From NCBI GenBank assembly GCA_021324255.1, contig JAJPJL010000125.1, positions 1 through 40,127 of the forward strand: a DNA stretch of 40,127 bases, written 5' to 3'. The DNA comes from Bacillota bacterium (GTDB taxonomy: Bacteria > Sysuimicrobiota > Sysuimicrobiia > Sysuimicrobiales > Segetimicrobiaceae). Position 1 is the stretch's first letter. The number at the start of each line of letters is the position of its first letter. Made by a program: the position numbers and the translations under genes. The notes below the pieces were generated by a model that was not told the origin of the DNA, searched no databases, and was given only the letters and a program-made list of their open reading frames with translations. This document shows, piece after piece, positions 8,168-16,499 of this stretch.

Positions 8168-9385
8168 ATGACGAACGGCAACCGAATCGGAAGACGCACG
8201 GTGCTGCGGGGTGCGGCGGCGGCGGCGCTGGCCGCGGCCCTACCGCTGCCTCGCCGCGCCTGGGCCGCCGGCGAGCCTATCACGCTCGGCGTGTTGACGC
8301 CACTCACGGGCGCCGGCGGTAACGACGGCCCGCGGATGGCCGCGGCGATCAAGGCGGTGACCGCCGAGGTCAACGCGGCTGGCGGCGTCCTCGGCCGCGA
8401 CGTCCGACTGATCGTCGAAGACGGCCAAACCAACCCGGACGCCGCCGTCCGCGCCGCGCACAAACTGATCGACGTGGACAAGGTCCCGGTGATCATGGGC
8501 ACGTGGGCGTCCGCGGTGACGACCGCCGTGGCGCCGGTGTGCTGGGAGTCCAAGGTGTTCCTGACCACGGTGTCGGGCGCGGACTCGATCACGCTGCTGC
8601 CCCACCAGGGCTACCTGATCCGGACCCAGCCGAACAACAAACTCCAGGCGTCAAGCCACGCGGTCTTCATCGCGGGCATCGGCATGAAGCGCGTCTACGT
8701 GATGTCCATCCAGGCGCCGTTCGCGGTGCCGACGCAGACGCGGCTGGCCACCGTACTCCGCGAGCACGGCTCGCAGGAGGTCGGCGCGCTGATCTACGAT
8801 GGCAGCAAGACCACGTACCGCTCCGAGGTCGACGAGGCGATGCGCGCCAAGCCGGACCTCGTCTACCTCAACGGCTACGCGCCGGACGTCTCGGTCATCC
8901 TCAAGAATCTGTACGAGGCGGGGTACGCGGGCGCGAAGTTCACCCAATCGTACGTGATGACCCCCAAGGTCCTGGCCTCCCTCCCGCACGAGGTCACCCA
9001 GGGCACGTACGTTGTGCAGCCGTCGCCGGCCGTGGACTCGAAGGCGTACGCGCTGACGGCCGAGCGGCTGCACCTGGAGCACCCCGACACGTACGTCTGC
9101 CAGGCGACCGACTGGATCAGCCTGGTGACCTTGGCGATGCAGAAGGCGGGCGCCACGACCGGGACCGCCGTCCGGGACCACGTCCGCGACATCTCGAACG
9201 ACGTGTCGGCCACGCACGTGCACAGCGCGGTCGAGGGGCTCGCCCTCCTCAAGCAGGGCAAGGCGATCAAGTACGACGGCGCGAGCGGCCCCTGCGTGTT
9301 CGACCCCAGGGGCGACATCGTCTCGTGCCAGTTCCGGTACGACCGGATCGAGGACGGCGCCTATCGTTTCATCAAGATCATGTGA
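8168..9385 (+). CDS. livJ: LIV-type ABC transporter substrate-binding protein with Tat signal
   Basis: 405 residues, periplasmic-binding-protein type I (Peripla_BP_6 family). The start ATG at 8168 has GGGGAGGG just upstream. Residues 1-35 are a twin-arginine signal, GRRTVLRG followed by an alanine-rich hydrophobic stretch and a probable AWAAGE cleavage site, so the protein is likely folded in the cytoplasm before export. The mature start, ITLGVLTPLTGAGGNDGPRM, is typical of amino acid, amide and aromatic-substrate binders. The substrate cannot be fixed from sequence. A 253-base non-coding gap precedes it; an A/T-rich GATATATT at 7958-7965 in otherwise GC-rich DNA might be a -10 element for an internal promoter, but no good -35 is seen. 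Confidence 0.9.
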   Translation: MTNGNRIGRRTVLRGAAAAALAAALPLPRRAWAAGEPITLGVLTPLTGAGGNDGPRMAAAIKAVTAEVNAAGGVLGRDVRLIVEDGQTNPDAAVRAAHKLIDVDKVPVIMGTWASAVTTAVAPVCWESKVFLTTVSGADSITLLPHQGYLIRTQPNNKLQASSHAVFIAGIGMKRVYVMSIQAPFAVPTQTRLATVLREHGSQEVGALIYDGSKTTYRSEVDEAMRAKPDLVYLNGYAPDVSVILKNLYEAGYAGAKFTQSYVMTPKVLASLPHEVTQGTYVVQPSPAVDSKAYALTAERLHLEHPDTYVCQATDWISLVTLAMQKAGATTGTAVRDHVRDISNDVSATHVHSAVEGLALLKQGKAIKYDGASGPCVFDPRGDIVSCQFRYDRIEDGAYRFIKIM

Positions 9386-9436
9386 GCGCCGGCCGGACGC
9401 CCGGGACACCCGCCGCCGCGAGAGCCGGACCGGCGC

Positions 9437-10303
9437 ATGGCTCAGCAGGTCTTCCAGTTGCTGCTCAACGGGCTGATCGCCGGCACCATCCTTGCGGTGC
9501 CGGCGATCAGCGTCAACACCATTTACGCGGTGCTGCGCTTCCCCAACTTTGCCGTCGCGTCGCTGGCGACGGTCGGCGCGTTCGCCGGCTATGCGGCCAA
9601 CACGTGGCTCGGGCTGCCGGCGCCCGCGGCGACCGTCGTGGCGTTCCTGGTCGCAGCCTTGGTCGGAATCGCCGGCGACGAGATTGCCGTCCGCCCGATC
9701 CGCCCCGGCGGGCTGATGGCCGCCACGATCGCGTCCGTGGCGCTCACGATCGCGCTCGAAAACGTCCTGCGTTTCTTTTTCGGAAACGAGGCGCGCGGCT
9801 ACAACCTGCCCGTCCTGCGCGACTGGCATGTCTTCGGGCTGCTGCTCGGTCCGCAGGAGGCCAAGGACTTTCTGATCGCGGTCGTGGCCATGACCGCGGT
9901 GTTCCTGTTCCTCCGGTTCACGCGCACGGGCAAGGCGATGCGGGCCGTCGCCGACAACCCCGTCCTCGCCGACATCAAGGGGATCGACCCGGTGTTCGTC
10001 GGCCGGCTCGCCACCGGCATCGGGATGGGCTTGGCCGGGGTCGGCGGGATGCTGCTCGCGCTCGACACGACCGTCGACCCCCTGACCGGCTTCCGGGCGA
10101 TCCTCTCGATCTTCGCCGCGGCGGTTGTCGGCGGGTTGGGAAGCATCCCCGGCGCGGTCGTCGGCGCCCTCCTGATTGGGGTGGCGGAGGAACTGTCGCT
10201 GCTCGTCGTGGCGCCGGACTACCGCACCGCCGTCGGGTTCGTCGCGATCCTGCTCGTGCTCACCCTGCGGCCGCGCGGCATCCTCGGAGACCGGGCGTAC
10301 TGA
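9437..10303 (+). CDS. livH: branched-chain amino acid-type ABC transporter permease LivH
   Basis: 288 residues, highly hydrophobic with about eight membrane segments, the normal LivH length. It begins MAQQVFQLLLNGLIAGTILAVPAIS, typical of LivH, where one membrane segment follows the short N-terminus. The coupling region TGKAMRAVADNPVLADIKGID is the family EAA-like loop that contacts the ATPase, and the late segment VVGGLGSIPGAVVGALLIGVAE is the usual glycine-rich signature. Lies 51 bases after livJ and 21 bases before livM, in the same operon. Confidence 0.92.
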   Translation: MAQQVFQLLLNGLIAGTILAVPAISVNTIYAVLRFPNFAVASLATVGAFAGYAANTWLGLPAPAATVVAFLVAALVGIAGDEIAVRPIRPGGLMAATIASVALTIALENVLRFFFGNEARGYNLPVLRDWHVFGLLLGPQEAKDFLIAVVAMTAVFLFLRFTRTGKAMRAVADNPVLADIKGIDPVFVGRLATGIGMGLAGVGGMLLALDTTVDPLTGFRAILSIFAAAVVGGLGSIPGAVVGALLIGVAEELSLLVVAPDYRTAVGFVAILLVLTLRPRGILGDRAY

Positions 10304-10324
10304 GGCGCCGCGGCGGGAGCGCGC

Positions 10325-11275
10325 ATGCTGGACTACGCGGTCACGGTCCTCACATTCGCCGGCCTGTACGGCTTGATGGCGCTCGGCCTCAACATCGCGT
10401 GGGGTATGGCCGGCATGGTCAACCTCGGGCTCGTCGGCTTCTTCGCCGTGGGCGCGTACACGTCGGCGATCCTCACCGTCAAAGTTGGGGCCCCCCTGAT
10501 TGCGGGCGCCCTGGCGGCCCTCGCCGTCGGCGCCGCGTCGGGGGTCGTGGTCGCCCTGATCACGGGGCGGCTGCGCGACGACTATCTCGCGATCGTCACG
10601 CTCGGCCTGGCGGAGGTCATCCGCATCGCGGCCAGCAACGAGATCTGGCTGACCAACGGCACCGACGGCATCTCCGGCCTACCGGGACCGTGGCGGGGCC
10701 AGGTCAGCCCGCAGACGTTCAACCTCATCTATCTGGCGCTGACCCTCGCGGTCATCGCCGTCGTGCTGTCGCTGCTTCAGAACGTGTCCCGTTCCCCCTA
10801 CGGACGCGTGCTCCGCGCCATCCGGGACGACCCGCAGGTGGCCGCGGTAGCGGGCAAGCGGGTGATGCGGTTCAAGGTCGAGGCGTTCGCGGTCAGCGCG
10901 GGCATCCTCGGTCTCGCGGGCGCCCTGTACGGGCACTACACCTCGTACGTGGCGCCGGACGTGTTCGTCCCGCTGCTCACGCTCAACGTCGTCCTCGCCC
11001 TCGTGCTCGGCGGCCTGGGCAGCAACTACGGCGCCCTGCTCGGGGCGCTCGTCATCGTGGCGTTCCAGGAGTCGGCGCGTTTCATCGGCATCGCCGGCCT
11101 CAGCGCCGTGCAGGTCGCGGCGGTGCGCGAGTTTGCGATCGCCGTCGGCCTCATCGCCGTCCTCCGGTACCGCCCGCAGGGGCTCGTCCCCGAGCGCCCG
11201 CCTCGCCTCGCGGCCGCGCCGGCCGCGGGCAGGGAGACGCGCCTGGACGTCGCGGCGTCCGGGCCGGGGCGGTAA
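10325..11275 (+). CDS. livM: branched-chain amino acid-type ABC transporter permease LivM
   Basis: 316 residues and multi-spanning. It has the LivM landmarks GLYGLMALGLNIAWGMAGMVNLG near the N-terminus, the ATPase-contact loop SPYGRVLRAIRDDPQVAAVAGK, and ALVLGGLGSNYGALLGALVIV near residue 230. It pairs with LivH as the membrane pore of the importer. Last gene of the liv operon; it is followed by 78 bases without a clear terminator and then by the convergent end of the type IV secretion cluster. Confidence 0.92.
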   Translation: MLDYAVTVLTFAGLYGLMALGLNIAWGMAGMVNLGLVGFFAVGAYTSAILTVKVGAPLIAGALAALAVGAASGVVVALITGRLRDDYLAIVTLGLAEVIRIAASNEIWLTNGTDGISGLPGPWRGQVSPQTFNLIYLALTLAVIAVVLSLLQNVSRSPYGRVLRAIRDDPQVAAVAGKRVMRFKVEAFAVSAGILGLAGALYGHYTSYVAPDVFVPLLTLNVVLALVLGGLGSNYGALLGALVIVAFQESARFIGIAGLSAVQVAAVREFAIAVGLIAVLRYRPQGLVPERPPRLAAAPAAGRETRLDVAASGPGR

Positions 11276-11353
11276 GTACCCTCCCGCGGCTCCCGGTCCT
11301 CAGGTGCGACTTCGACTTCAATTCTCGAATCCCGACCGTCCCTGTCCCGATCA

Positions 11354-13642
11354 TCATCGTGACCTCATTGTAATATCAGGTGACCACATGTGCCAGTCGG
11401 GCCGGGCACGGATGCCGCAGGCGGCCGTTCCGTCCGCATCACACGCCGCCGCGAGCCGGTCGCGGACGGCCGGGGCGAGCGCCTCCAGCGCGCGGCGTTC
11501 CAGCACCAGGGCCGGCCGGACGCGACGTACCCACCGAAGCTCCGACCAACGCCGCGCAAGCGCATACATCGCTTCCGCACCGCCGCACAGGCGGGCCGCT
11601 GTTTCCGCGTCCACCCGCAGTTCGACCAGACGGTCCCCGCGCCGCAGGCCGCGCGGGGCGCGTCCGTCCGAACCGCGCGCCAACAGGGCGTCGGCGAAGC
11701 GCTCGAGAGCACCGATGTCCTCGGGGGCCGGCACCGGGGAAGCCGGCGCCGTCGGACTGTTTGGTGACGGCGCACCGCGCCGCGCCGCCGGCGCATGAGC
11801 GAAAAACGCGCTGGCGGCAGGCGCCGCGGGACCTGCCTCGCCGCCCGGCACGACGGGTGGGATTGCCTTCGGAGCCGGCGCGGCCGGAAGCGGCGAGATC
11901 CGCTCGGTGTTGCGGCCGGACGGACGGTCCCGATCGACCTCATCCAAGGTGACGGTGCGATCGGCGGCGTCCACGGCGGACGCTCCGGCGCTCTGCCCGG
12001 TAGGGGCAGCCGGAGTCGGGGTCGCGCTCGGGGCCTCGCCGGGCACCGGGGCATGACGCGGCGACGCGGCCGGCCGGCCGGCCGAGCCCGAGGTGATCCG
12101 GGTTCGAAGATCGTGGTACACCGTGATCTCGGCGGTGGTTGGCGGCCGGGTGGGAACGAGGCCGAGATACTCCGGCCGCCGATAATACGGAGGGCACCAC
12201 AAGCGCGCCGGAGGCACGCCCGCGCCGCGAACGAGGATCTCGTGCGAGCCCGCGTCGATCCCTTGGAGTTCCTGCGGCGAGCAGAGCGGCACCCCGACGA
12301 CGCGCCGGTACGGAGCGCTGCCGGAGGTGCGCGGGCCGGTGCTGTGCGCCGCGTCGGGCACGCCGGCCAATCCGAGCGCCCGGCTCAGCCGCTCCGCGTC
12401 CCCGTCGGCCAGCGGCGCGAGGTAGACTTTGGTGACGAGGTTGGCCGACACCGCGGCCCACCCCGCGCGGCCGTAGACGTGTTCGCCCTGCGCCTCACTC
12501 TGAATCGTCGCCATGACCGACACCCCGCGGCTGCGCAGCGTCGCCAGGTGCTCGGCAAATGCCGGCAGTGCGCCCCACGCGGGCAGTTCCTCCAACAGCG
12601 CCAGCACCGGGACCCGTTCGCCCGACGCCCGCGGCCGGAGCAGACGCGAGGTGAGATCACGAAGAAACAGGCGCCACAGCCAGTGGCACCGCTCCAGGGC
12701 GGACTGCGGAATCCCGACGATGAGCAAGATCGGTTCACGGCGGAGACGATCCAGCGGGACGCGGCGGTGCGGGGGCGCCGCCCGCGTCGCGGCGCACACC
12801 GCGGGATCACTCCACGCGTCCAGCCGCGAGGCGATGCCCTGCAGGATGCCCGCTTGGTCCTTCGGCAGCATCGTGCGATAGGCGCCGAGGTGCCGCTCCA
12901 GCAGCTCGGCGGCGGCGTGACCGTGCACGTACGCGCGCACGGCGTCCGGGCCCGCTGCGGAGAGCGCGCGGACGCGATCCAGCCCGGCGGCGCCGCCGTC
13001 GGCCGCCACCGCGCAGATGAGCGCGGCGCAGACGTGCCGTTCGACGCCCGCCCAGTATCCGAGATCGGGGCTTCCGTCCCGAGGCTCCTCGAACAGCATC
13101 GTCGCGATCCGCTGGGCCGCCGCCATCGTCCCGCATCCGTCGAGCGGATTCCAGCACAGCGACGCCGCGTCCAACGGGGCGAACACGCAGACATCCCGAT
13201 CCGCGCGCTGCCAGGCCATCGCCGCGGACGCCAGGGTGTCGTCTTCGCCGTACTTGAGGTCGAAGACGACCGCGGAGACGCCGTGACGCGCGGCCTCGAG
13301 CAAGACCGGCATGGTGACGGTACTCGTCTTCCCCGCGCCGGTGAGCCCTACGACCAACACGTGGCGGGCCACGGCCTCGTTCGGCAGCCGGAGCAGCGGC
13401 CCCCACAGCAACCGCCACAGCCGCGTGGGGCGCCTCCCCGCGAGCCAGCGCGGGATTCCCCGCGGGCGAACGTAGCCGAGCGGGAACCACGCGTCGCGCG
13501 CCCGCCGCAAGCGCCGCAGGTCGCCGCGTCCCGCGAACCGTGCGCCACGCCGGGCGGTCACGCCGGGCGGATCGTCGCGCAGGAGCCGCCACGCCGCCGC
13601 CGCCGCGACGAGCGCCAGCGCACCCCACCACGCCGCCGCCAT
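11354..13642 (-). CDS. VirD4/TraG-type coupling ATPase of a type IV secretion system
   Basis: 762 residues from the ATG at 13642, which lies 7 bases after the stop of the preceding gene; a TTG 18 bases further upstream is less likely. Residues 1-20 form one membrane segment. Walker A GLTGAGKTS is at about 99-107 and Walker B is VLALLEELPAWGAL, followed by ATIQSEAQ and the TraM-recognition (TraG-D C-terminal) segment HEILVRGAGVPPARLWCPPYY. VirD4/TraG proteins bring DNA or protein substrates to the secretion channel. After about residue 500 there is a proline/alanine-rich low-complexity linker and then a small charged domain (about 650-750) that I do not recognise. Last gene of the cluster. Confidence 0.85.
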   Translation of the reverse strand: MAAAWWGALALVAAAAAWRLLRDDPPGVTARRGARFAGRGDLRRLRRARDAWFPLGYVRPRGIPRWLAGRRPTRLWRLLWGPLLRLPNEAVARHVLVVGLTGAGKTSTVTMPVLLEAARHGVSAVVFDLKYGEDDTLASAAMAWQRADRDVCVFAPLDAASLCWNPLDGCGTMAAAQRIATMLFEEPRDGSPDLGYWAGVERHVCAALICAVAADGGAAGLDRVRALSAAGPDAVRAYVHGHAAAELLERHLGAYRTMLPKDQAGILQGIASRLDAWSDPAVCAATRAAPPHRRVPLDRLRREPILLIVGIPQSALERCHWLWRLFLRDLTSRLLRPRASGERVPVLALLEELPAWGALPAFAEHLATLRSRGVSVMATIQSEAQGEHVYGRAGWAAVSANLVTKVYLAPLADGDAERLSRALGLAGVPDAAHSTGPRTSGSAPYRRVVGVPLCSPQELQGIDAGSHEILVRGAGVPPARLWCPPYYRRPEYLGLVPTRPPTTAEITVYHDLRTRITSGSAGRPAASPRHAPVPGEAPSATPTPAAPTGQSAGASAVDAADRTVTLDEVDRDRPSGRNTERISPLPAAPAPKAIPPVVPGGEAGPAAPAASAFFAHAPAARRGAPSPNSPTAPASPVPAPEDIGALERFADALLARGSDGRAPRGLRRGDRLVELRVDAETAARLCGGAEAMYALARRWSELRWVRRVRPALVLERRALEALAPAVRDRLAAACDADGTAACGIRARPDWHMWSPDITMRSR

Positions 13643-13649
13643 GAGGCGC

Positions 13650-14234
13650 TCAGCGTACAAATGGAATGCCGTAGCCCTCGGGGACCGCCTGCACCCTCAC
13701 GGAACACCATGCGCCGGCCCACCGGATGAACAGAAACACCGCGTAGCCGTCGCGCTCGTACTCGGCCAGGTCGCTGACCCACGGCGCGGCCGTCTTCAGA
13801 GCCTCCGCGTCCGCGGACCCGGGCGTCCGCAGGGACGCGATGACCGCCGCGAGTGCGCCGGGCACGGGGACCTCGTGAGAAGCGGCTTCGAGCGCGGCAG
13901 CGGCTTTGGCCGCCGGGTTGGCCGCCGGCGGCCCCGTGATCAACATCATGATCGCGCCCGGACCGGGACAGCCATCCCAGAAGTATGGAACATAGGGCGC
14001 GACCGCGACGTCCGCCGGCGCACCCGGCCAGTGGCGGGTCACCTCGACGACACCGGATGCCGCGTCCACGAGTGACAGCACCGCGGCGGTGCTCCCGGCC
14101 GGCAGCGCCGCCGCGCCGCCGGCACACGGGCCGATGCCTCCGCAAGGACCGGCGCCGGGGGGCGCGCCGAGCGCAAGCGCGGCCGCGAGGATACCGGCGG
14201 CGGTCGCGGCGGCCCGCTGGGCGTCCACGATCAC
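13650..14234 (-). CDS. exported protein of unknown function inside the type IV secretion cluster
   Basis: 194 residues from a GTG start, 7 bases after the stop of the VirB6-like gene and 7 bases before the VirD4-like gene, so clearly part of the operon. Residues 1-28 look like a signal peptide (hydrophobic, alanine-rich, then GAGPCGGIGPCAGG). The mature part has short hydrophobic segments, two early cysteines and two later ones, and ends AVFLFIRWAGAWCSVRVQAVPEGYGIPFVR. By position it could stand in for VirB7, VirB8 or VirB9, but I see no motif of these families. Alternative GTG starts nearby would shorten it by only two codons. Confidence 0.65.
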   Translation of the reverse strand: MIVDAQRAAATAAGILAAALALGAPPGAGPCGGIGPCAGGAAALPAGSTAAVLSLVDAASGVVEVTRHWPGAPADVAVAPYVPYFWDGCPGPGAIMMLITGPPAANPAAKAAAALEAASHEVPVPGALAAVIASLRTPGSADAEALKTAAPWVSDLAEYERDGYAVFLFIRWAGAWCSVRVQAVPEGYGIPFVR

Positions 14235-14241
14235 GCCCCGG

Positions 14242-15279
14242 TCACGACGCGCGGCCCGCCGGCGGCATCACCGTCGCCTCCTGCGCGCCGCCGGCAACGC
14301 TCCAGGTACCGCCCGGTCCCGAGTAGCCCGTGGCCACGTTGGGCTCGAGGGAGCCGGCGGCCGACCGCTCGATCCACGCGGCGGCGTGACGCTGGAGCCA
14401 CAGCGACCCGCCGAGAACACCCTGGCCGAACGCAACCCCTTCGACGAACTGGCCGATCAGGTGCTCGGCGCGAAGCATCGCGTAGACGCCGATGCCGGTC
14501 CCGATCAGCATGAGGAACAGATAGCCGGCGAGGTCGAAGACGAGCAGCCCGACGGCCTGCGCCGGGTTTGCACCGGGTTGCGGGAATCCTTGCCGGACGC
14601 CGGACGCGACCTGCTGCACCGGCACGATCACCGCGAGGTACAACACCGCGGCGTGCAGGACGCGGACACAAAACACCACCAGCGCCGTGCGCGCGACCAC
14701 CACGGCCCAGCGGGCCGTCCACCGCTGCGTCGCCGGCGCCGCGAGGAGGGCCATCGCCAGCGGCGCCAGAAAGACGGCGAGCAGCAACGTCAGCTGCGCG
14801 AAGAACAGGATCGCAAGGTAGACCATGATGCCGGCGGCCAGCAGGAGGATCCCGAGCAGCAGCCCGACGAGCATCGCGCCGAGCGCCCACGGATAGGTGA
14901 ACCAGGGACCGGCGGCGTCGAAGAAGGCGCCCATCTGCGGCACGAGCCAGGTGCGGGTGAACTGCTCCCAGCTCTGCCCGATCAGGCTGTTGAGCACGGC
15001 GGTCCCGGCGTCGCGAAAGGTATCGAACCCGAGCACAATCGCCTGCGTCACGGGCCCCACCGCCGTGAGGAGGCCGCCGGCGACGACCAACCGCCCGAAG
15101 GCTTCGATCAGATCAAATTGGCGGCCCGGCCGGCTGGCCGCGGCGACGTGTCCGAGCCACAGCACCGTGAGGACGGCCCACGCGAGCCGTGACATCGACG
15201 CCGTCGCGCCGGTCGAGACCAACCACGTCTCGAGGCTGGTGAAGACGTCCGCGATCGCCTGCTCGATCCCCGCCGTCAT
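14242..15279 (-). CDS. VirB6/TrbL-like polytopic membrane protein of type IV secretion system
   Basis: 345 residues with about six to seven membrane segments (for example ALGAMLVGLLLGILLLAAGIMVYLAILFF and LLLAVFLAPLAMALLAAP). A soluble N-terminal part of about 60 residues and a long polar C-terminal tail of about 75 residues flank the core. This arrangement, and the place between a VirB5/TrbJ-like gene and a VirD4-like gene, fit the VirB6/TrbL inner-membrane component that contacts the substrate in the channel. Sequence identity to described TrbL is not obvious by eye; the call rests on topology and context. Follows the preceding gene by 15 bases. Confidence 0.7.
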   Translation of the reverse strand: MTAGIEQAIADVFTSLETWLVSTGATASMSRLAWAVLTVLWLGHVAAASRPGRQFDLIEAFGRLVVAGGLLTAVGPVTQAIVLGFDTFRDAGTAVLNSLIGQSWEQFTRTWLVPQMGAFFDAAGPWFTYPWALGAMLVGLLLGILLLAAGIMVYLAILFFAQLTLLLAVFLAPLAMALLAAPATQRWTARWAVVVARTALVVFCVRVLHAAVLYLAVIVPVQQVASGVRQGFPQPGANPAQAVGLLVFDLAGYLFLMLIGTGIGVYAMLRAEHLIGQFVEGVAFGQGVLGGSLWLQRHAAAWIERSAAGSLEPNVATGYSGPGGTWSVAGGAQEATVMPPAGRAS

Positions 15280-15294
15280 GGACGCACGCGCCGC

Positions 15295-16305
15295 TCAGTA
15301 CAGCGCGGCCAGCGGTAGCTCGACGCCGGGCTGTTCGTCGGCGCCCGCCAGCATCTCGGTCAGGGCCTGGGCGCCGGCACGAGCGGCGTCCATGAGCCCG
15401 AGCCGCGCGTCGAGCCCCCGGCGGTCCTGTTCGGCGTCGCGCGCGGTCTCAACGGCGGCCGTCTCGCCGAGCGCCGCCAGCTGCGTGCTTACCGATGCCA
15501 GTTGTTGCGCGAGGACGGCGAGACGATCCGCCACCGCGGTGCTGAAATCCGCCTGCGCCTGCATACCGGCACCCATGCCGGCGACGAGCATCTCGATTCC
15601 GGCGCGCGCGCTCGGGATTTGCGGCGCGCCTTGGAGCAGGGTGGCCGCGGCCTGCCGCGCGGCCAGCGCGGCCGCGGGCACGGCGGGGTCTGCCGTCACC
15701 GACGCCGCGGCTTGCGCGGCGGCAGCCGACGCCGCGTCCTGGCGGACGTTCGCGGCCTCGACCGCGGCGGACGTAACGGCCACGTCGATCGCGTCGTGCG
15801 CCAGCTGGGGGCTTGCCGTGACGTACTGCTGATGAACGGCCGCGGGCGTGCCGGGCTGCACCGTCCCTTGCCACGGCGCGATGGCGGCGGCGAGCGCCTG
15901 GCGCAGCGCGTCCGGCAATCCGGCGACGGTCCCCATCAGACTGGAGAGGTCGACGCCGTTCGGCAGATATCCCGGCGCCGCCCAGATCATCTGCCCGATC
16001 GCCTGACGAAGAGCGTCTTCCGCGCTGCGGATCCAGGCGTCCAATGCCTGCAGCATCTGTTGCACGCTCGTGATGTCGGCGGCGAGATCGCCGGCAATCA
16101 CCGGCAGGCGCGGCGGCGCCGCGACCGCGACGGCATCCCGGCGGGGCGCGGACGCGCCGGGTGCGGCGCTCGCGGGCGCCCCCGTCACCACCAGGACGGC
16201 CGTTGCCGCGGCCGCAACGAGCCCTGCCACTGCCGCCGTGCGCGCCGCGGGCGCGGCGCGAGTCCCGCCCCGGGCGGCCGTACGGACGGCTGGAGACACG
16301 TGCAT
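15295..16305 (-). CDS. VirB5/TrbJ-like exported helical protein
   Basis: About 336 residues. Two in-frame ATGs lie 9 bases apart; the GGGAGG ribosome site (16315-16320) directly abuts the first and sits 9 bases before the second, so I take the second, at 16305. The N-terminus carries a long arginine-rich n-region and then a hydrophobic stretch, AVAGLVAAAATAVLVVTGAPASA, consistent with a signal peptide. The rest is almost entirely helical, rich in Ala and Gln (LAVLAQQLASVSTQLAALGE), like TrbJ and VirB5, which are minor pilus or adhesin-type parts of conjugation systems. It precedes the VirB6-like gene. Assignment rests on composition, export signal and gene order. Confidence 0.65.
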   Translation of the reverse strand: MHVSPAVRTAARGGTRAAPAARTAAVAGLVAAAATAVLVVTGAPASAAPGASAPRRDAVAVAAPPRLPVIAGDLAADITSVQQMLQALDAWIRSAEDALRQAIGQMIWAAPGYLPNGVDLSSLMGTVAGLPDALRQALAAAIAPWQGTVQPGTPAAVHQQYVTASPQLAHDAIDVAVTSAAVEAANVRQDAASAAAAQAAASVTADPAVPAAALAARQAAATLLQGAPQIPSARAGIEMLVAGMGAGMQAQADFSTAVADRLAVLAQQLASVSTQLAALGETAAVETARDAEQDRRGLDARLGLMDAARAGAQALTEMLAGADEQPGVELPLAALY

Positions 16306-16499
16306 CGGCGTCATCCTCCCGTTCTGGTTCCGGCGTTTGGGTGTGGCCTCGTGCCGGGAGCGGACGCTGCCATCATCCGCGTCACAGGCGCTCGGCGGCG
16401 ACCACCGCCCGGCCCCCGTTCCGGCTCACGCTGACAACGACGCGCAGCGGCCGGCGCGGATCCGGGGCTCGCGTCGACGCCGGCGCGCGACGGCGCGCG

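Noticed and set aside
8503-11373. 956-codon open frame on the plus strand over livJ, livH and livM
   Set aside because: The three transporter genes in their own frames have clear homology; the long frame is a shadow caused by scarce stop codons in GC-rich DNA.
12090-12105. GGTTCGAA, resembling a tRNA T-loop and a possible att site partner for the tRNA at 24345
   Set aside because: The surrounding bases do not form a T stem and do not match the tRNA 3' end beyond these eight bases.
11795-13729. 644-codon plus-strand frame opposite the VirD4 gene
   Set aside because: Antisense shadow of the coupling ATPase; no motif, Arg-rich composition.
16382-16499. Possible short minus-strand gene in the gap between VirB4 and VirB5-like genes
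   Set aside because: The end of one frame (PLRVVVSVSRNGGRAVVAAERL) looks mildly protein-like, but there is no start codon with a ribosome site inside the gap and the rest overlaps VirB4 in another frame.
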